From Oxyruncus cristatus (lineage: Eukaryota > Chordata > Aves > Passeriformes > Cotingidae): 64,000 bases of DNA. Shown here piece by piece: positions 41,268 through 53,005 of this stretch. The notes beneath the pieces are model-generated. The model ran no database searches. It saw only the letters and a list, made by a program, of their open reading frames with translations, and was not told where the DNA came from. The stretch covers positions 197,388 through 261,387 of the forward strand of contig VXAY01002873.1 of the NCBI GenBank assembly GCA_013399855.1. The letters run 5' to 3'. Position numbers and translations under genes: made by a program. Positions within the stretch are counted from its first letter, which is position 1, and every line of letters begins with the position of its first letter.

Positions 41268-41700
41268 GGAGAAAGACAAAAACCGAACAAACTACATTTT
41301 GCTCTTGGCCAGTTATTTGGGTTTTCACATCTTGCTGCTTGTGGTAGCCCCGCTTCAAGAAAACACATACAAAGAAAACATGTACAATTTACATGGATAA
41401 ATATACCAACAGGAACTGAAATGATGCTATTTTATAAAGTTCCTTTTGGGCTATGCCTTTTTTCCTGAATTGCACAGAATACACAAATAAATCTTATCAT
41501 TATAAATGCTTAATCAGCATGAAAAGGAACAAGAGAAGAGAAAAAAGCTATGAACACAGTGAGGTTAATTGGGGAATCAGCTGTTGGTATGAGGAGATCC
41601 AAAGGGCAGGGTGGTTGGAACTAGATGATTTTTAAGGTCCCTTCCAACCCAAACCATTCCATGATTTGATATCAACAGCTGCTCGCCCGGTGATTGTGAA
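41268..41700 (+). repeat. Diverged direct repeat, copy B, split by a CR1 tail
   Basis: This is the partner of 39444-39790, about 1.8 kb away and in the same orientation. The homologous body ends with gatccaaag at 41604, followed by the CR1 tail (41605-41670). The match then resumes around tcgccc. Copy A lacks the CR1, so the insertion into copy B probably came after the two copies separated. Confidence 0.8.
41605..41670 (+). mobile_element. Short CR1 3' tail inserted in a duplicated segment
   Basis: The stretch contains ggttggaactagatgatttt, then taaggtcccttccaaccc and aaaccattccatgattt. This is the last 60 or so bases of a CR1, including the degenerate terminal octamer repeat. It interrupts the right end of the repeat copy at 41268-41604: the other copy (39444-39767) runs on without it, and similarity resumes at about 41671-41700. 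It lies antisense to SPOCK1. Confidence 0.9.
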
Positions 41701-43936
41701 GGGGAGGAGAAACAGAGAAGGAGGAGGTTGCAGATGCTGGAAAGGGGAGGCCAGACTGGGGCAGGGTCTGAGTAAATATTAAATAACACATTTCCATGTA
41801 ACTCAGTTTTCTGAACTGCTACTGCACTCTGCAGTGGCTTAAAAAAATGGGCATTTCAGCACAAAGGAAATTCTATGGGAATGGCATTGCCCTGGCACTG
41901 GTGATTTCAGAGTTAGCTACACACTGTGCCTGGAAAACTAGAGCTCCCTTGTGCTGCAGCTCTTCAGAGGGTCACAGGTACCTGGGTGACACAAATCAGA
42001 GCAGTTCTGTCTGGGAGACTCAGCAAGAACAAAGGTGTTGCTCTCTCCATTACATTTTGCTGAGCCTACACACTGTGTAAAGCCACTAAAGCAAGTTGAT
42101 AATGATGCATGAAGTGGAAAACCCTCCTGGAGGACACCCAAAAGCACCGCGGATGTGCAAAACAACAATAGTGCTGTGCTATTCGGTGGTTCTTAGTCCA
42201 TGTGCCCACATGAATATATTCAGGTTTTCCCTGGCTTTAAATAGGTGCAACTCCACTCCTTGCAATGTGTTTACTCCCAGCTAACACAGCCTTAAATATG
42301 ACTGGAGTCAGACACAGCAGTACTGAGCTCAGGCACAGACAGAGCAGAACATGGTGGGACTAAAGATGAAAACCTTTAGAGGTGTCACTCCACTGATTCA
42401 AATCAGCAGAGAATTTGCCCTGGTTACTCCCCTCCTTGACACGTCTCCCCTCTGAGGCAAAGGGAGCTGGGTACCTGGAGAATAAAACCACTTTTGGGGT
42501 TCTATGTACCACTATCACACATCAGCAGTAGCTCTTTCAGCATCACAAAACTTGCTGGAAACTGTTTGGAGAATTTTCAGTGTAAGTTTTCAACACTTTT
42601 CGATTCATCTCCATAGTCACAGTGCTGCTCAAAGGTTATCTGAAATGGCTGCAGGCAGTGAGGAATCATAGAGAGATCACAGGAAAAGCAGCCTGGTTTC
42701 TGCAAAGAAGGGATATTCAGCTCCTCTGTACCATTACTCTGAACCATTTTGACTGCTTTGGGGACATTAAATACTGGAAATAGCTCAGAAAGCATTTGGT
42801 TCAACATCTATGTCTATATATCACAAGGACTACTATATAATGCAAGTGGTTCAAATCCATCCTAACTACAAAATGTAAGCTACATAATGCCAAAAATGTC
42901 ATTAGGATGTAAGCACTGCCCATAGGCAGACTCCTTCCATCTTTCCAGGGATCATTCCAGATTGAAACCCAAAGATTTAACATACTGCCTCATGCACATT
43001 ATACCATTAACTTTGTATTATCAATCAAAGACAAATTATTCTTACAGGATCAGCTTCCTCAGCCAGGTATCACTGAGATGAGATGAGATATGGTCCTAGT
43101 ACTTGGGAATCAGATCATCCCAAGTGGCTTAAGCCTGTTTGGCTTAAACAGCTGTTGAACTCCGATCTCAGCTGACAATGACATTTAGGACCTGAGTTGT
43201 TACAGGCAAATTTTTGCTTCCATGCTAAACAGAGAGACTAATTGAAGACCAGTCCCCCGATTTATCACTCAAATATAATGAAAGCAAGGTAATGCATTTT
43301 CCTTAAAGTGCAGACCCAGCATTCAGAGTACACGATTTATTCCACACTGGTTGGCAAGCAGAGGGGTTTATTTCTTCAGTTTTATTCTGGCTCTTGATTC
43401 AGACAGGCTCTGGAGATACTCAAACCCAGTTTCCTTACTGGTTCTACTAGTTCTGCTTCCCAAATAGGGCAATTTTAGTTTGTTTGATCCACATTTGTTT
43501 TCAAATTTCTTAATTCTTGGGTGTTTGCAGCATATTTCAACTCATGATCAGTAGGCTTTCCTTCATTTATTCATAGCTTCTCTCGGTAAAATTCTGTGGT
43601 CTAATTTGAACATCTTGGCCAAAGCTTGTAACATATCTACTCCATTTGCTCTTAATTCAGTCCTTCAACAATCAGATCTGGAGCTTTCTGCAATTATGGA
43701 GATGCTCTACAAAGTTCCACAACATTTTTCAGGGTTTTTTTTTTTTTCTGCAAATTTAAGCAGAGGTTTGGTATATTTTTTTTTTTTTAAATAATATCTT
43801 TTTAATTACTTCCAACTAAGTTGCTGGAACCGCAGATGTCTCTGACACGTATTTCATCAGGTTTTCAGGCTTTAAAATATGCGTAATTACTGCAGTGAGA
43901 GACACAAACCCCTCAAACCACACAAGGTTCCCTCAC

Positions 43937-44051
43937 CTGTGCACCAGCTGCTTGCGGCTCACACAAATCGCAGTCTCGTAGTCGTGGGTGACACACACCT
44001 TGTGGGGGCTGCACTTCACCTTCAAGCAGGGATCCTTGGATGGATCGAGGG
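43937..44051 (-). CDS. SPOCK1: SPOCK1 (testican-1) internal exon: follistatin-like cysteine hairpin
   Basis: This 115-nt internal exon encodes 37 whole codons plus split codons at both ends. It starts with two bases (CC) that complete an Ala codon and ends with AG of a Ser codon. The protein begins ALDPSKDPC and contains KCSPHKVCV and ICVSRK. Cysteines at exon residues 9, 14, 20 and 30 (C-x4-C-x5-C-x9-C) fit the follistatin/EGF-like hairpin of SPARC-family proteins. From memory of the family, it matches testican-1 nearly residue for residue and is clearly less like testican-3 and testican-2. The acceptor (pyrimidine-rich tract ending gtgttttacag) and the donor (CAG|gtgagg) are both good. Testican-1 is a secreted extracellular-matrix proteoglycan; its roles in protease regulation and neural matrix are family knowledge. 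The flanking DNA is intron on both sides. No stop or frameshift is seen. I am confident of the gene and fairly confident of the paralogue. Confidence 0.95.
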
Positions 44052-47000
44052 CTGTAAAACACCAAACACATCAAAAAAAGACAGTGAGAAATGCACGCAA
44101 AGGTCTCTCCTGGCTGACAGAGGACAACTGGTTAGAACAAACCCCGTCTGAGCGAATAAAGACTTTGCCAGTTTATAGTATGTGCTGCTGTTTTCAGCCT
44201 GCATGTGAAATAGTGATGTTTTCTACTGTAGGAAGGTGTAGAAAGACAGATGGAGAGCTTAAAACTGATTGTTGAACAATAATGTAACTTGCCTTCCCAT
44301 TAATATTAGACACGAGACTTGGGGATGAAGTTCTGGTTTAACCATCTATATCACGCTGTTTATTTCATAGAAAAGTTATGATAGGATAAAATATACTCAA
44401 AAATAACAAAATGACTGGTGTTTTAGAACCTAACTAATAACTGACATATTGCAGAGTGCTAATAAATTTAATTTCACAGACGCTGTGTAACAGGCATATT
44501 ATTTGTAGGAATTATTTTTAATTTTTACAGAGAAGCATCTCCTGTGCTTGAAATGCTTGAGCAGAAGAGCAGCAATAGCAATAAAATAATCCTGGGCTTT
44601 CATAGAACAACTTGCATCACCAATCACCAGTTGGAGTTTGGATTAGAGAGCACGATGTGTTGCTGTCTCAGAGCAAAGATGCCCAAGCTGTTGTCCCATT
44701 TGAAAGGTATCTCTCTAAATTCATTCTCTTACAAAAGGATGTTTGAAAGATCAGCAATAAGGCACTATGTGCCATGATGAATTACAAATATTCAAAGCAT
44801 GGTTATGTGAATACTTCAGAAGAAGGGAAGTCACAGCCCCACGGAGAAAGTTCAAGAAGCTTTTTTTGGACATTCTTTTGCCATGGATTTGACTTTCTGT
44901 TCCTCTTCAATGTGTCTTCAAATCCCATTTTACCCCTCCCATCCTTCCCCACGTCATGGGCCCCTCTTGGTTTCATTTTGGGGACTGTATGAAGCTCTTA
45001 CTGCACATTGTGATAACTGTGCCTCCCTCTCTTACTGAACGACCAGAGTAACTTCCCAAGGAGACTGATGGAGGCGCAAGAATTTTAAGTTTGCTGTGGA
45101 CCAGATTTCTTGGAGAGCAAATGTATTTCCAACAGGCAGAGGATTCTTCTGTGTTCCTGCGGGTCTTAAGAGCTGCAGCTGTTCGGTGCTGGGTTAAACA
45201 GCCACAGCTCCAAGCTCCTGCCACATTAACACCCATTTCACATTTGTGATGGGCAATTGAGCTTCACGAGTGCATATGTATTTACTGGAATGCCTCTGGT
45301 GCAAGACAGGGGGAAATCGTAAAAACAAAGCAAAAGTGTTAAAAGCTTTTCCTTTCAAAGCCATTAAAACTGATCGAAGAGGGGAAGCGAGCGAGGAAGG
45401 AGAAAAGACCATCTGTTTCCTGCACCATGAACAACAAGGCATCAGCATTTAATGCATTAGGGAAATACATCGGCAGGTTAGAGGGGACAGGGTCTGTCCC
45501 ACTGGATCGACCAAAGGCTGACAAGGCTCTTCCGGGGAGTTTTGCTGTTGCCTTTCGGTGTCTTTTTGAAGTCAGACAGATGAGAAGTATCCCATTCCCT
45601 GCCCTTTGCATTCCCAGAACACTTAAGAGTGAGATACACCCTCTTAATCCTCTTTACTCTCCCTGGAGACTGAGTTAGAGACTGAGGCAGGTCTTTGACA
45701 AGGATTGAGACAGCAAGGCACAGTTTCCTTAGTTATCTGTCTACCCAGACATTCTGAAACAGCAAAACAGAGTGAAATACACTCCTTCTGCAAAGCCTTC
45801 GGAGAGTGAGAGCCACTTGGAGTGTGCAGGGTCACCAGATCGCAGGTTTAAGGGGCGGAGGTAATTCAAAGGTCATTCCCACACCCACAGATTTATCGAG
45901 CAGAACTTCTGCTGGCCTTGCTCTGCTACTGGGGCACATGCACGTTGTCTGCTTTCGCTGGAGGCACATCCTTGATGCAAAATGCTGCCTCAACAAAAAT
46001 CACTGTGCAGACTGGCTCAGAGCCCAGGGCTAAGAGCTGCCAACAGCACTGGGCTGCTGGAGAGCACACTCTGGCCTTGTGCTCGTGGTTTTCCATCAGC
46101 CAAACCTGCCTAAGTGGGGGTGTGGGTTTAGCCTTGAGAGTCAATCCTAGCTTGGAATGAATAAAAGAAGCAAAATTTTGGCCCACATGGTCTATGTGGC
46201 ATCATGCACAGTTACAATGCTTAGTATTTTTTCCCAGTAAAGTTTACTCTAATTGGAGAATTTTATCCACTTCAGCAACTCTTTAGGTTTTCTAAGGCAG
46301 TGAAAATGCACACAGGTCTGAAATAACATCACACTCTACATTACGAGTAAAAGAAAACATAGCTTACAAATATTCTGCAATTTAAAATTCGTCTATCAAA
46401 AAAGAAACATATATATGAATATAGTTGAATAGTTTGAAGGAAAGCAATAGGAAAAAATATGGTTGGAAATCCCAGTCACTGTTCCCTTACAAATCAGGCC
46501 CCAACCTCAGCATCTCGCTTCTAAAAGCTGAAAGGAATAATAATGTTGACAATAATAAATAAAGCTTTCCCCCACCTGCGTGCTGGATTAATTATTTCAT
46601 TGATGGTGGAAAAGCTCATGAAAATCCTTCCATGGAACACACAATCATTACAAACAGCCCTTACATAGAGTTCAAATCAATGGCAGGAAGTTTATTGAGT
46701 ACAACCAAAACTGTGGTATTTTTAGAAGATAGCAAAAAACCCCCAAAAAACTAACCACCATGTGTTTTATTATTTGCCGAGATTTTTGTCCACGTTTGCA
46801 GAATGTATGATCCACATGAACAGAAGAGTTCAAAACGGGGCTTTGTATGTCTGCAAAGTTCCTCAGCACGTTCAATACGTTTGGAAGGTTGTTCCACTGC
46901 TAAGCAACACAAGCCCTAAGGAGAGCTCATAATAAGAAACAATTTCTGAAATATGCTAATCGAAGATCATGCTTTGTTAATCAGATTTCTCCATGACTAG

Positions 47001-50000
47001 GAGCAGATGCTCATCACTGGCAGGAGAACACGCCCTTGGGAATAAGATGAAACATAACAACCAAATTTGTCATTACAGTTCTTTTTTGTCCTAAAGCAAG
47101 GGGGATGAAATCTTTGAAAACGAAGAGCTAAAAGTAAAAACAAATAAATAAAGTAGGAAGATGATGTTATATTATCAGCTTGAAAGGAAAATGCCTTCTA
47201 TGCCAAGGAGTCTGCACTCAGGTCTCTCTGCACAGTAGGAGCAAAAATACCTTAAGCCTGGCTTTGAGATGAGAACATTTTCCCACTTTTTCTTTAGACT
47301 AAGTCTGAAGGTAAAACTGCTGTTCACCTGGTAGTGGCTGAGGATTCATCCAAAATTTTTGTAAGGGGATACGTGTCCCGTCAGTATTGGAGTTCAAGTT
47401 TTCATGTGAACATAAATTCTTTAACAGAAACACATTTCAGTCACCCTGCCTATCATTTTGTGAGCCCAGGCTTCATAGTTTCCTATTCTGAGCATTTCCC
47501 ATGTTCAAATCCCTGCATACTTGGTTTCCAAGGGAAGTATCCATCCCAGGGGGCAGCTGGCTGAAATACAGCACTGCACATCTTTCAGTATAACCATTTC
47601 CAGAAGCTTTTCATCCTGGGAAAATTTAGGATGTCTGGCTTTTCATCTTGGCTCAAAAATCTCCCTCTTCCTCCCTTCACACCCAGAGGTTTCTGCTGCT
47701 GACATTTGCTTTCTGCCCAGCTGTCCTGGTACTCAGAGCTGTGAAGGCTCTTCCTGTCTGACAAGTGAAGAAGTGTTTAGATGGGTTAAAGTTTCTGCTT
47801 CATTGGCCACAACATTTTTGGCAGAAGATTGTATTCTGCAGGTCAGTTGATTGCACTGCAAATTGAGAGGCTCTCCTACATACACAGCGACCCAACACCT
47901 GTGCTAGACCCATTTATATAAAATAGAGGTGCAGCATCAGAATTCTTGTTGTTAAAGAGACAAAAGACTTGCATTCCTTATTTTCTTTTTTTTCCCCCCC
48001 TCTAGCTTTTCCTGTGCAGAGCAACCTAAATTCTCTCTTAAAACTATAAATCTTCCATGGTTATCTCAGAGAGAGAGCAGAATAATTGTTAGACATAAAC
48101 ACCAGGGATTGCACCAGCCTGCTAACAATCTCCTAATGGTATATGCACATTGCTTTCCAGGACCAAAAAGACTACAAACACCAACTGCATCCCAAATCCC
48201 TTTCCCTCCCATCTCCACCCAGCAGACCAGATAACTTTCCCTTATGAACTAAGCACACTGTCCTCTCCCCTCCTTGCACCATTCACCAGAGGCTGTGGGT
48301 TTGCAATATAAATCAGAGTTGCACAAAGAACTACCAGAAGTGTTTGAGACACTTTTCTATTAAATTTCATGTTTTTATTTACTACCATGCTATAAAAGAA
48401 GACTTATGACTTGCAGGGAAATCTCAGTTCGGTCAGTGGCAGCCCAGGGTGGAGCTGTTCTCTAAGACTGTGGCTCCATATGCTGTGGCAGTGGGTCACT
48501 GTGTTAATCACAACAGAGGGAATTTACTTTTCACACATTTGACTTTAAAAGGGTGATAACAAATAAATACTTTCAGTGTCTCACAGCAATGGATGTGTAA
48601 TCCTGCAGAAACTGTACAACTACTTCACAACAAGATTTATGAGCTGGATTCTGTTTTTATGACCATTCCTTAGGGGAAAGAGAGTAATTTCCAAGTGGAG
48701 CTGTTTAGTGGAGCTGAAATGAACTGCACAATCGAAAAGAGACGGCATTATGTAAATATTGGGTTTTCTGTTTTCAAAATTGCCTGCCAATAAGTACTGT
48801 GATCACTCAATGACAAAAATACTCCCTCATAATGCAGTGTCAAGAGCAGCTGCTTTCACACAATCCCCTTGGATCTGTTCTGACTATATAAGAAAAGAAG
48901 AGCGTCTGTTGGGAAAGGTATGATGAACTGGAAAATGAGACCTGCTGTCTTCAATGCAAAGCTCCCAATGTATATTTTAATGCAAAAGAGAATGATAATA
49001 AAGCCAAGTCTCTCAGTTAAACGATGCATGACATTACAGGTGTGCATTTCAGTGTGACTACCTGTTACTCGGTTCCAGGTGTACTCCACAAGCAGGCATG
49101 AGAAGGAAAGGGCAGGAAACAGGCAGCAATGGGAAAGGCAGGGGTGGGAAAGCTGCAGACACAAGCAGGCCTGAGCAGGCAGTGGACAGAAGGCTTTGAC
49201 TTCCACCTGGCTTCCCCCCCACTCAGCATGAAGCTCAGATGGCATCTTATGTCAAACTTCAGACCTAAGAGGGGAGGTCTCAAACCAGCATCTTATCTCC
49301 ACTTGCAGCACATGACAACCAAAAAGAAAGTGAGACTGAGGCAACTGAGCAGTGACTTGGTGGAGTTTCACTACCCACTTCCATGAAACCCCTGGTATGG
49401 CAAATGTTTAAGAAGCCATTAAGCAGCTTAAACAAGTGTTAGGAAAAACCCCTACAAGCTTCGTGCTTGAGTTTTGCTGGGGAAAATTCAAGTCCTCAAT
49501 GCACGATGGCTAAAAACAGCTTTACCTTTAACATTTTGGTTGTTCCAAGTACACCACAGCCTTCCCACCAGATTCAGAGCTTCTACAGCCCTGAAGTACA
49601 TGAGGAATTGATGCTGTTTTTTCTGAGGTATGGTCCTACATATTCAGTTAACGAGCACTCGGGTGAGCATTGCTCTGCTTGTCTGGGAACACACAGGATG
49701 TTCGCAGTGCTCCAGTGGAAAACTTCAACCAATCCATGTGCTGAGGTTATACTGTCACAGACCCAAGTGCAATGGGTCTACTCCACCTCCCTTGTATGCA
49801 AAAGACACCCCACTAAGCCTGGGATGGACTTCCAGGCTTTTATATCCATTGGGAAGACCATATTCGTTGTTGGAGCTGAATGTTAACATCTATCCCCGGA
49901 GCTGATATCATCAGTAGCTCTGGTTTTACAAAGAGCTATTTAATGTAAGATTACAAGACCCACCCCCCATATAAATGTAAATAATCACCACTGCTTTTTA

Positions 50001-51889
50001 TACTGCTTCTGCAAATCTTGGCATAAGTCATTCTGCTTCATCAGGGAGAAAATTGGTGTTAGCCCTTCCCCAAGTCTAGGGGAGAGAATGTCTTCCATCA
50101 GTCAGCTCAGATATTTCACTCGCTTTCTCTCCTCAGAGCAGTTTGCATACAGAAATCAATTCTGCTGAAAATTAATTACTGTAAGCCTGAATGTTTCAAA
50201 CATGTACGTGAATTATTTTCAATAAATTGAATTTCTCAAGGCATTTGAGCAGTGACATCTCCAACTGTCAGCACTTGTTCCATCACTGGATGGTATTTTT
50301 GTATAGCTTTCTTGTACAGCTTTTCTTTGGAGCACTCTAACATCTAACATCTGAGTGGCTGAAGATGCTGATAGAGTGCACAGAAACATCTATTTTAATT
50401 TTTACAGGCACTTTCAAAAATCACTTTTTACAACTGACATATAATTGCTTTTGACATTGCTGAGGGCCATCCAAGGCAGAAGATGCTTCAAAGGACTCTA
50501 CAGATTTCCTTTCTGAAGCAAAGGATAAGAACCTGAGTATTTAAATTAATTTCCTTGACGAATCTACAGCAATCCAATGCAGTGAAATAAACAGGGAAAA
50601 AAAAGAGAAATAAGATAGGACTGTAAGCTGGGAAATGTGCTTCCACTGGTGGATGTGATAATAGGTCACAACCCTCAGTGCAGGTGCCCTTTTCACAAAC
50701 AACTCTCCTGCCTGCCAGGCAAAGGTTCATCCAACATGCAAGTGTGGCTCACTTGCACAGTTCAGTGAAGTGTGATCTGGCACCAGGGCCATGATGGTCC
50801 TCTCAATTCCAAGCACTTCCACTCTGGGATAATTTGTGCTTGCACGTCATACCCTCGGGGTGCTTTTCTGCATCTCCCGGTGAGCTGAAAGCAAAACAGA
50901 CTTAAAAAAACCCAACAGAAGGACATTGCTCAGATGTTCCATTCAATTATTAATTCCAGGAAGCAGTGGGGTATAACAATTACCCCATTCTCTGGGACTC
51001 AGAGGGCTTTGGCATATGTTTAATGACAGCAGCTCTACAGTTTCTGGCTTAGAGTCCCCAAAACCGCTGGGGTGAGGCAGCTTCAAGTTCCTGGGATGGA
51101 AGTGAGAGCTTGAAAAACTACTCTAATTTTTAGTTGGTGGAATGTGAGGAAATGCTGAAACCTCTCCTTCAGCCTCTCAGGGAGGACCCAGGTCTGCAGG
51201 ATCTCTCCTCAGCACAGGAGCAGATCTAAACCAGGCTCAGCCCCTCTGCCTGCTTCTCAAAGGGCCCTGTAACACCCCAGTCTCTATCCCAGTAAATATC
51301 AGCACCTCTCCAGCCTTTCCCTGCTCTGCCAAGGCAGGTTGGGAGAGCCATCCCCTGCCCCTCGGGTGCCTCCAAGCCCTGCCACCCCTCTTCTGGAACG
51401 AAACATGCTCCCTCAGACTTCCAGGTTCAATTTTCTGGAGGAAAAGAGAAAGACTTGGGTCTCTGCACAGGTAGAACTGGCTGATAACAGTTTGTGAGAT
51501 GATTCCAAGTCAAATTTTAGCTGAGGCTGCATTTTGCATGTCTGTGATTGAATGTGGGTCCTGTGACACCACCTGATCTCCTTAAACCTCCAGATCCCCT
51601 GGCCAGAAGAGAACTCTGTGTTCCTCTCCAAATCCCAGAAAGATTTTACTCTGCTTGCTGCTGGTAAAATACTAAAAACTACATATGAACTACAAAGATT
51701 TAGAAGTAGCATGGCCATGAAAAACACTCCAAATCATCATAAATTAAAAAAAAAAAAAAAAAGAGTATATTTAAGATAACTTTGAGATTTCCTTATGCTT
51801 GGACTTGACAATCCTATGAAATGCTGGATATAATTTTTCCTGTGAACTGACTTAGACTAGGCTTTCTGTTACAGAATTATCATTTATTT

Positions 51890-52100
51890 AGTGGGATTTC
51901 ATTTAGTACAAATTATTTTAGTCTGAGGCCAATGAAAACAAACCACGTTATGCCGCCTTCTGAAAATAATATTTTAAATTATTCATGCATAATTAAGGAT
52001 ATACCTTTCCCATTTCAGATTAATACAAACATATATTTTGATTTGCTTGGAGAGAAGTCACGTGGCATGTGGTGAAACACTTCTGGAATGGTTCTGAAGT
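51890..52100. promoter_or_regulatory. Candidate conserved noncoding block with a POU/homeodomain site
   Basis: The centre reads ttattcatgcataattaag (51979-51997), a composite that fits the class III POU consensus (CAT-x2-TAAT type and ATGCATAATTA). Nearby are ggccaatg (CCAAT-like), cagattaat and a cacgtg E-box (gtcacgtggc, about 52057). The block is AT-rich and free of repeats. Enhancer function is inferred from motif content only. Confidence 0.3.
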
Positions 52101-52859
52101 TGTTATAATTTATAATTTAACTGAAGAAGTAATGTAATGGGAAAAAAATTACTGTGATTTAATTCAGAGAGCCAGCTCATACGATACTGAACCCTTTTCC
52201 AACTTTGATTAAAAGCTATAATGAAGTGTAACACTGTGAACTACGAGTAGAAAAAAAATAATATTGAAACAATGTGGAACTCCTCTGTATTTTTCACAGA
52301 GAAAAATCTCTTAGCAATCAAATGCTATTATTCTTCCATAGATATTTTTAGCCATTAAATCTCATTGCACAACATGAACAACACACATATATTTTAATGC
52401 TTATTTTTAGAGGAAATGCAGAAGAAAAACTGCATCACTCTTGGCGCTGATTCCATCAGCAAATGGTGAAAAACAAGGACCAAAGGCCTGGTTTTACAAA
52501 TCAGTATTTCGGGCTGCATAACTACAGCTCTCTTCTAACGCAGCACTGGAGAGAGCAAAGCAAGCAGGAAAAATCCTGGGTACGAGTTCTCTGCAAGGCT
52601 GAGGTTGCTCTGCTTGTCCTCAGCCTGAATGTCAATGTTGTCCCAGTTCCAGCAGTTCCCAGCCAGGCTCTCCCTGCCCATCTCCGAGCTCGGATTTAAA
52701 TGTTACACCAAAAAAGACACTCAGCTCTGCCAATGAGAAAAACTCCACCTCTTCCATTAAGTTCTCATGCTCGTTTGCAAGGATAAATGGAACAGGTTTT
52801 GGATCCAAATGTTATCATACAAATAACTGCATACAAATTACTGCATACAAAATACAGAA

Positions 52860-53005
52860 GCTTGGCCCTGGAAGTGTTCAAGGCCAGGCTGGACTTGGAG
52901 CAACCTGGTCTAGTGGAAGGTGTCCCTGCCCGTGGCAAGGGGTTGGAACTGGATGATCTTTAAGGTCCCTTCCAACCTAAACCATTCTGTGTTTCCACGA
53001 TTTTA
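52860..53005 (+). mobile_element. CR1 LINE 3' end (about 145 bp)
   Basis: This is the best-preserved CR1 in the window. In order it contains caaggccaggctggacttgg, gcaacctggtctagtggaag, gtgtccctgcccgtggcaag, then ggttggaactggatgatctt and taaggtcccttccaaccta. These are the hallmark final segments of avian CR1. It is 5'-truncated and antisense to SPOCK1. The good match suggests it is younger than the copies at 16.6 and 32.2 kb. Confidence 0.95.

Larger units (their letters stand above)
16500..43936 (-). other. SPOCK1: Complete SPOCK1 intron (about 27.4 kb)
   Basis: This intron joins the two recognised exons. It starts (minus strand) with gtgagg at 43936 and ends with ttatgttacag at 16500. The codon is split 2+1, so the reading frame continues across it. 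It contains three CR1 fragments (16605-16690, 32187-32270, 41605-41670), a probable old LINE remnant (36160-36390), a diverged repeat pair (39444-39767 and 41268-41604), a CpG-rich patch (40111-40351), simple repeats and a pyrimidine-rich block (27270-28540). The scattered open frames within it have no recognisable domains. No complete nested gene is evident. Confidence 0.9.

Noticed and set aside
45480..45530. Possible upstream SPOCK1 exon boundary (ctggatcgaccaaagg)
   Set aside because: The translation does not give the Asn/Trp/Asp-rich segment expected before ALDPSK.
48856..49245. 129-codon minus-strand open frame with hydrophobic stretches
   Set aside because: On the SPOCK1 strand but no testican similarity and no family motif; hydrophobicity follows from T-rich composition.
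49467..49886. 139-codon plus-strand open frame
   Set aside because: No recognised motif, no splice sites of note; chance frame in moderately GC-rich intron.
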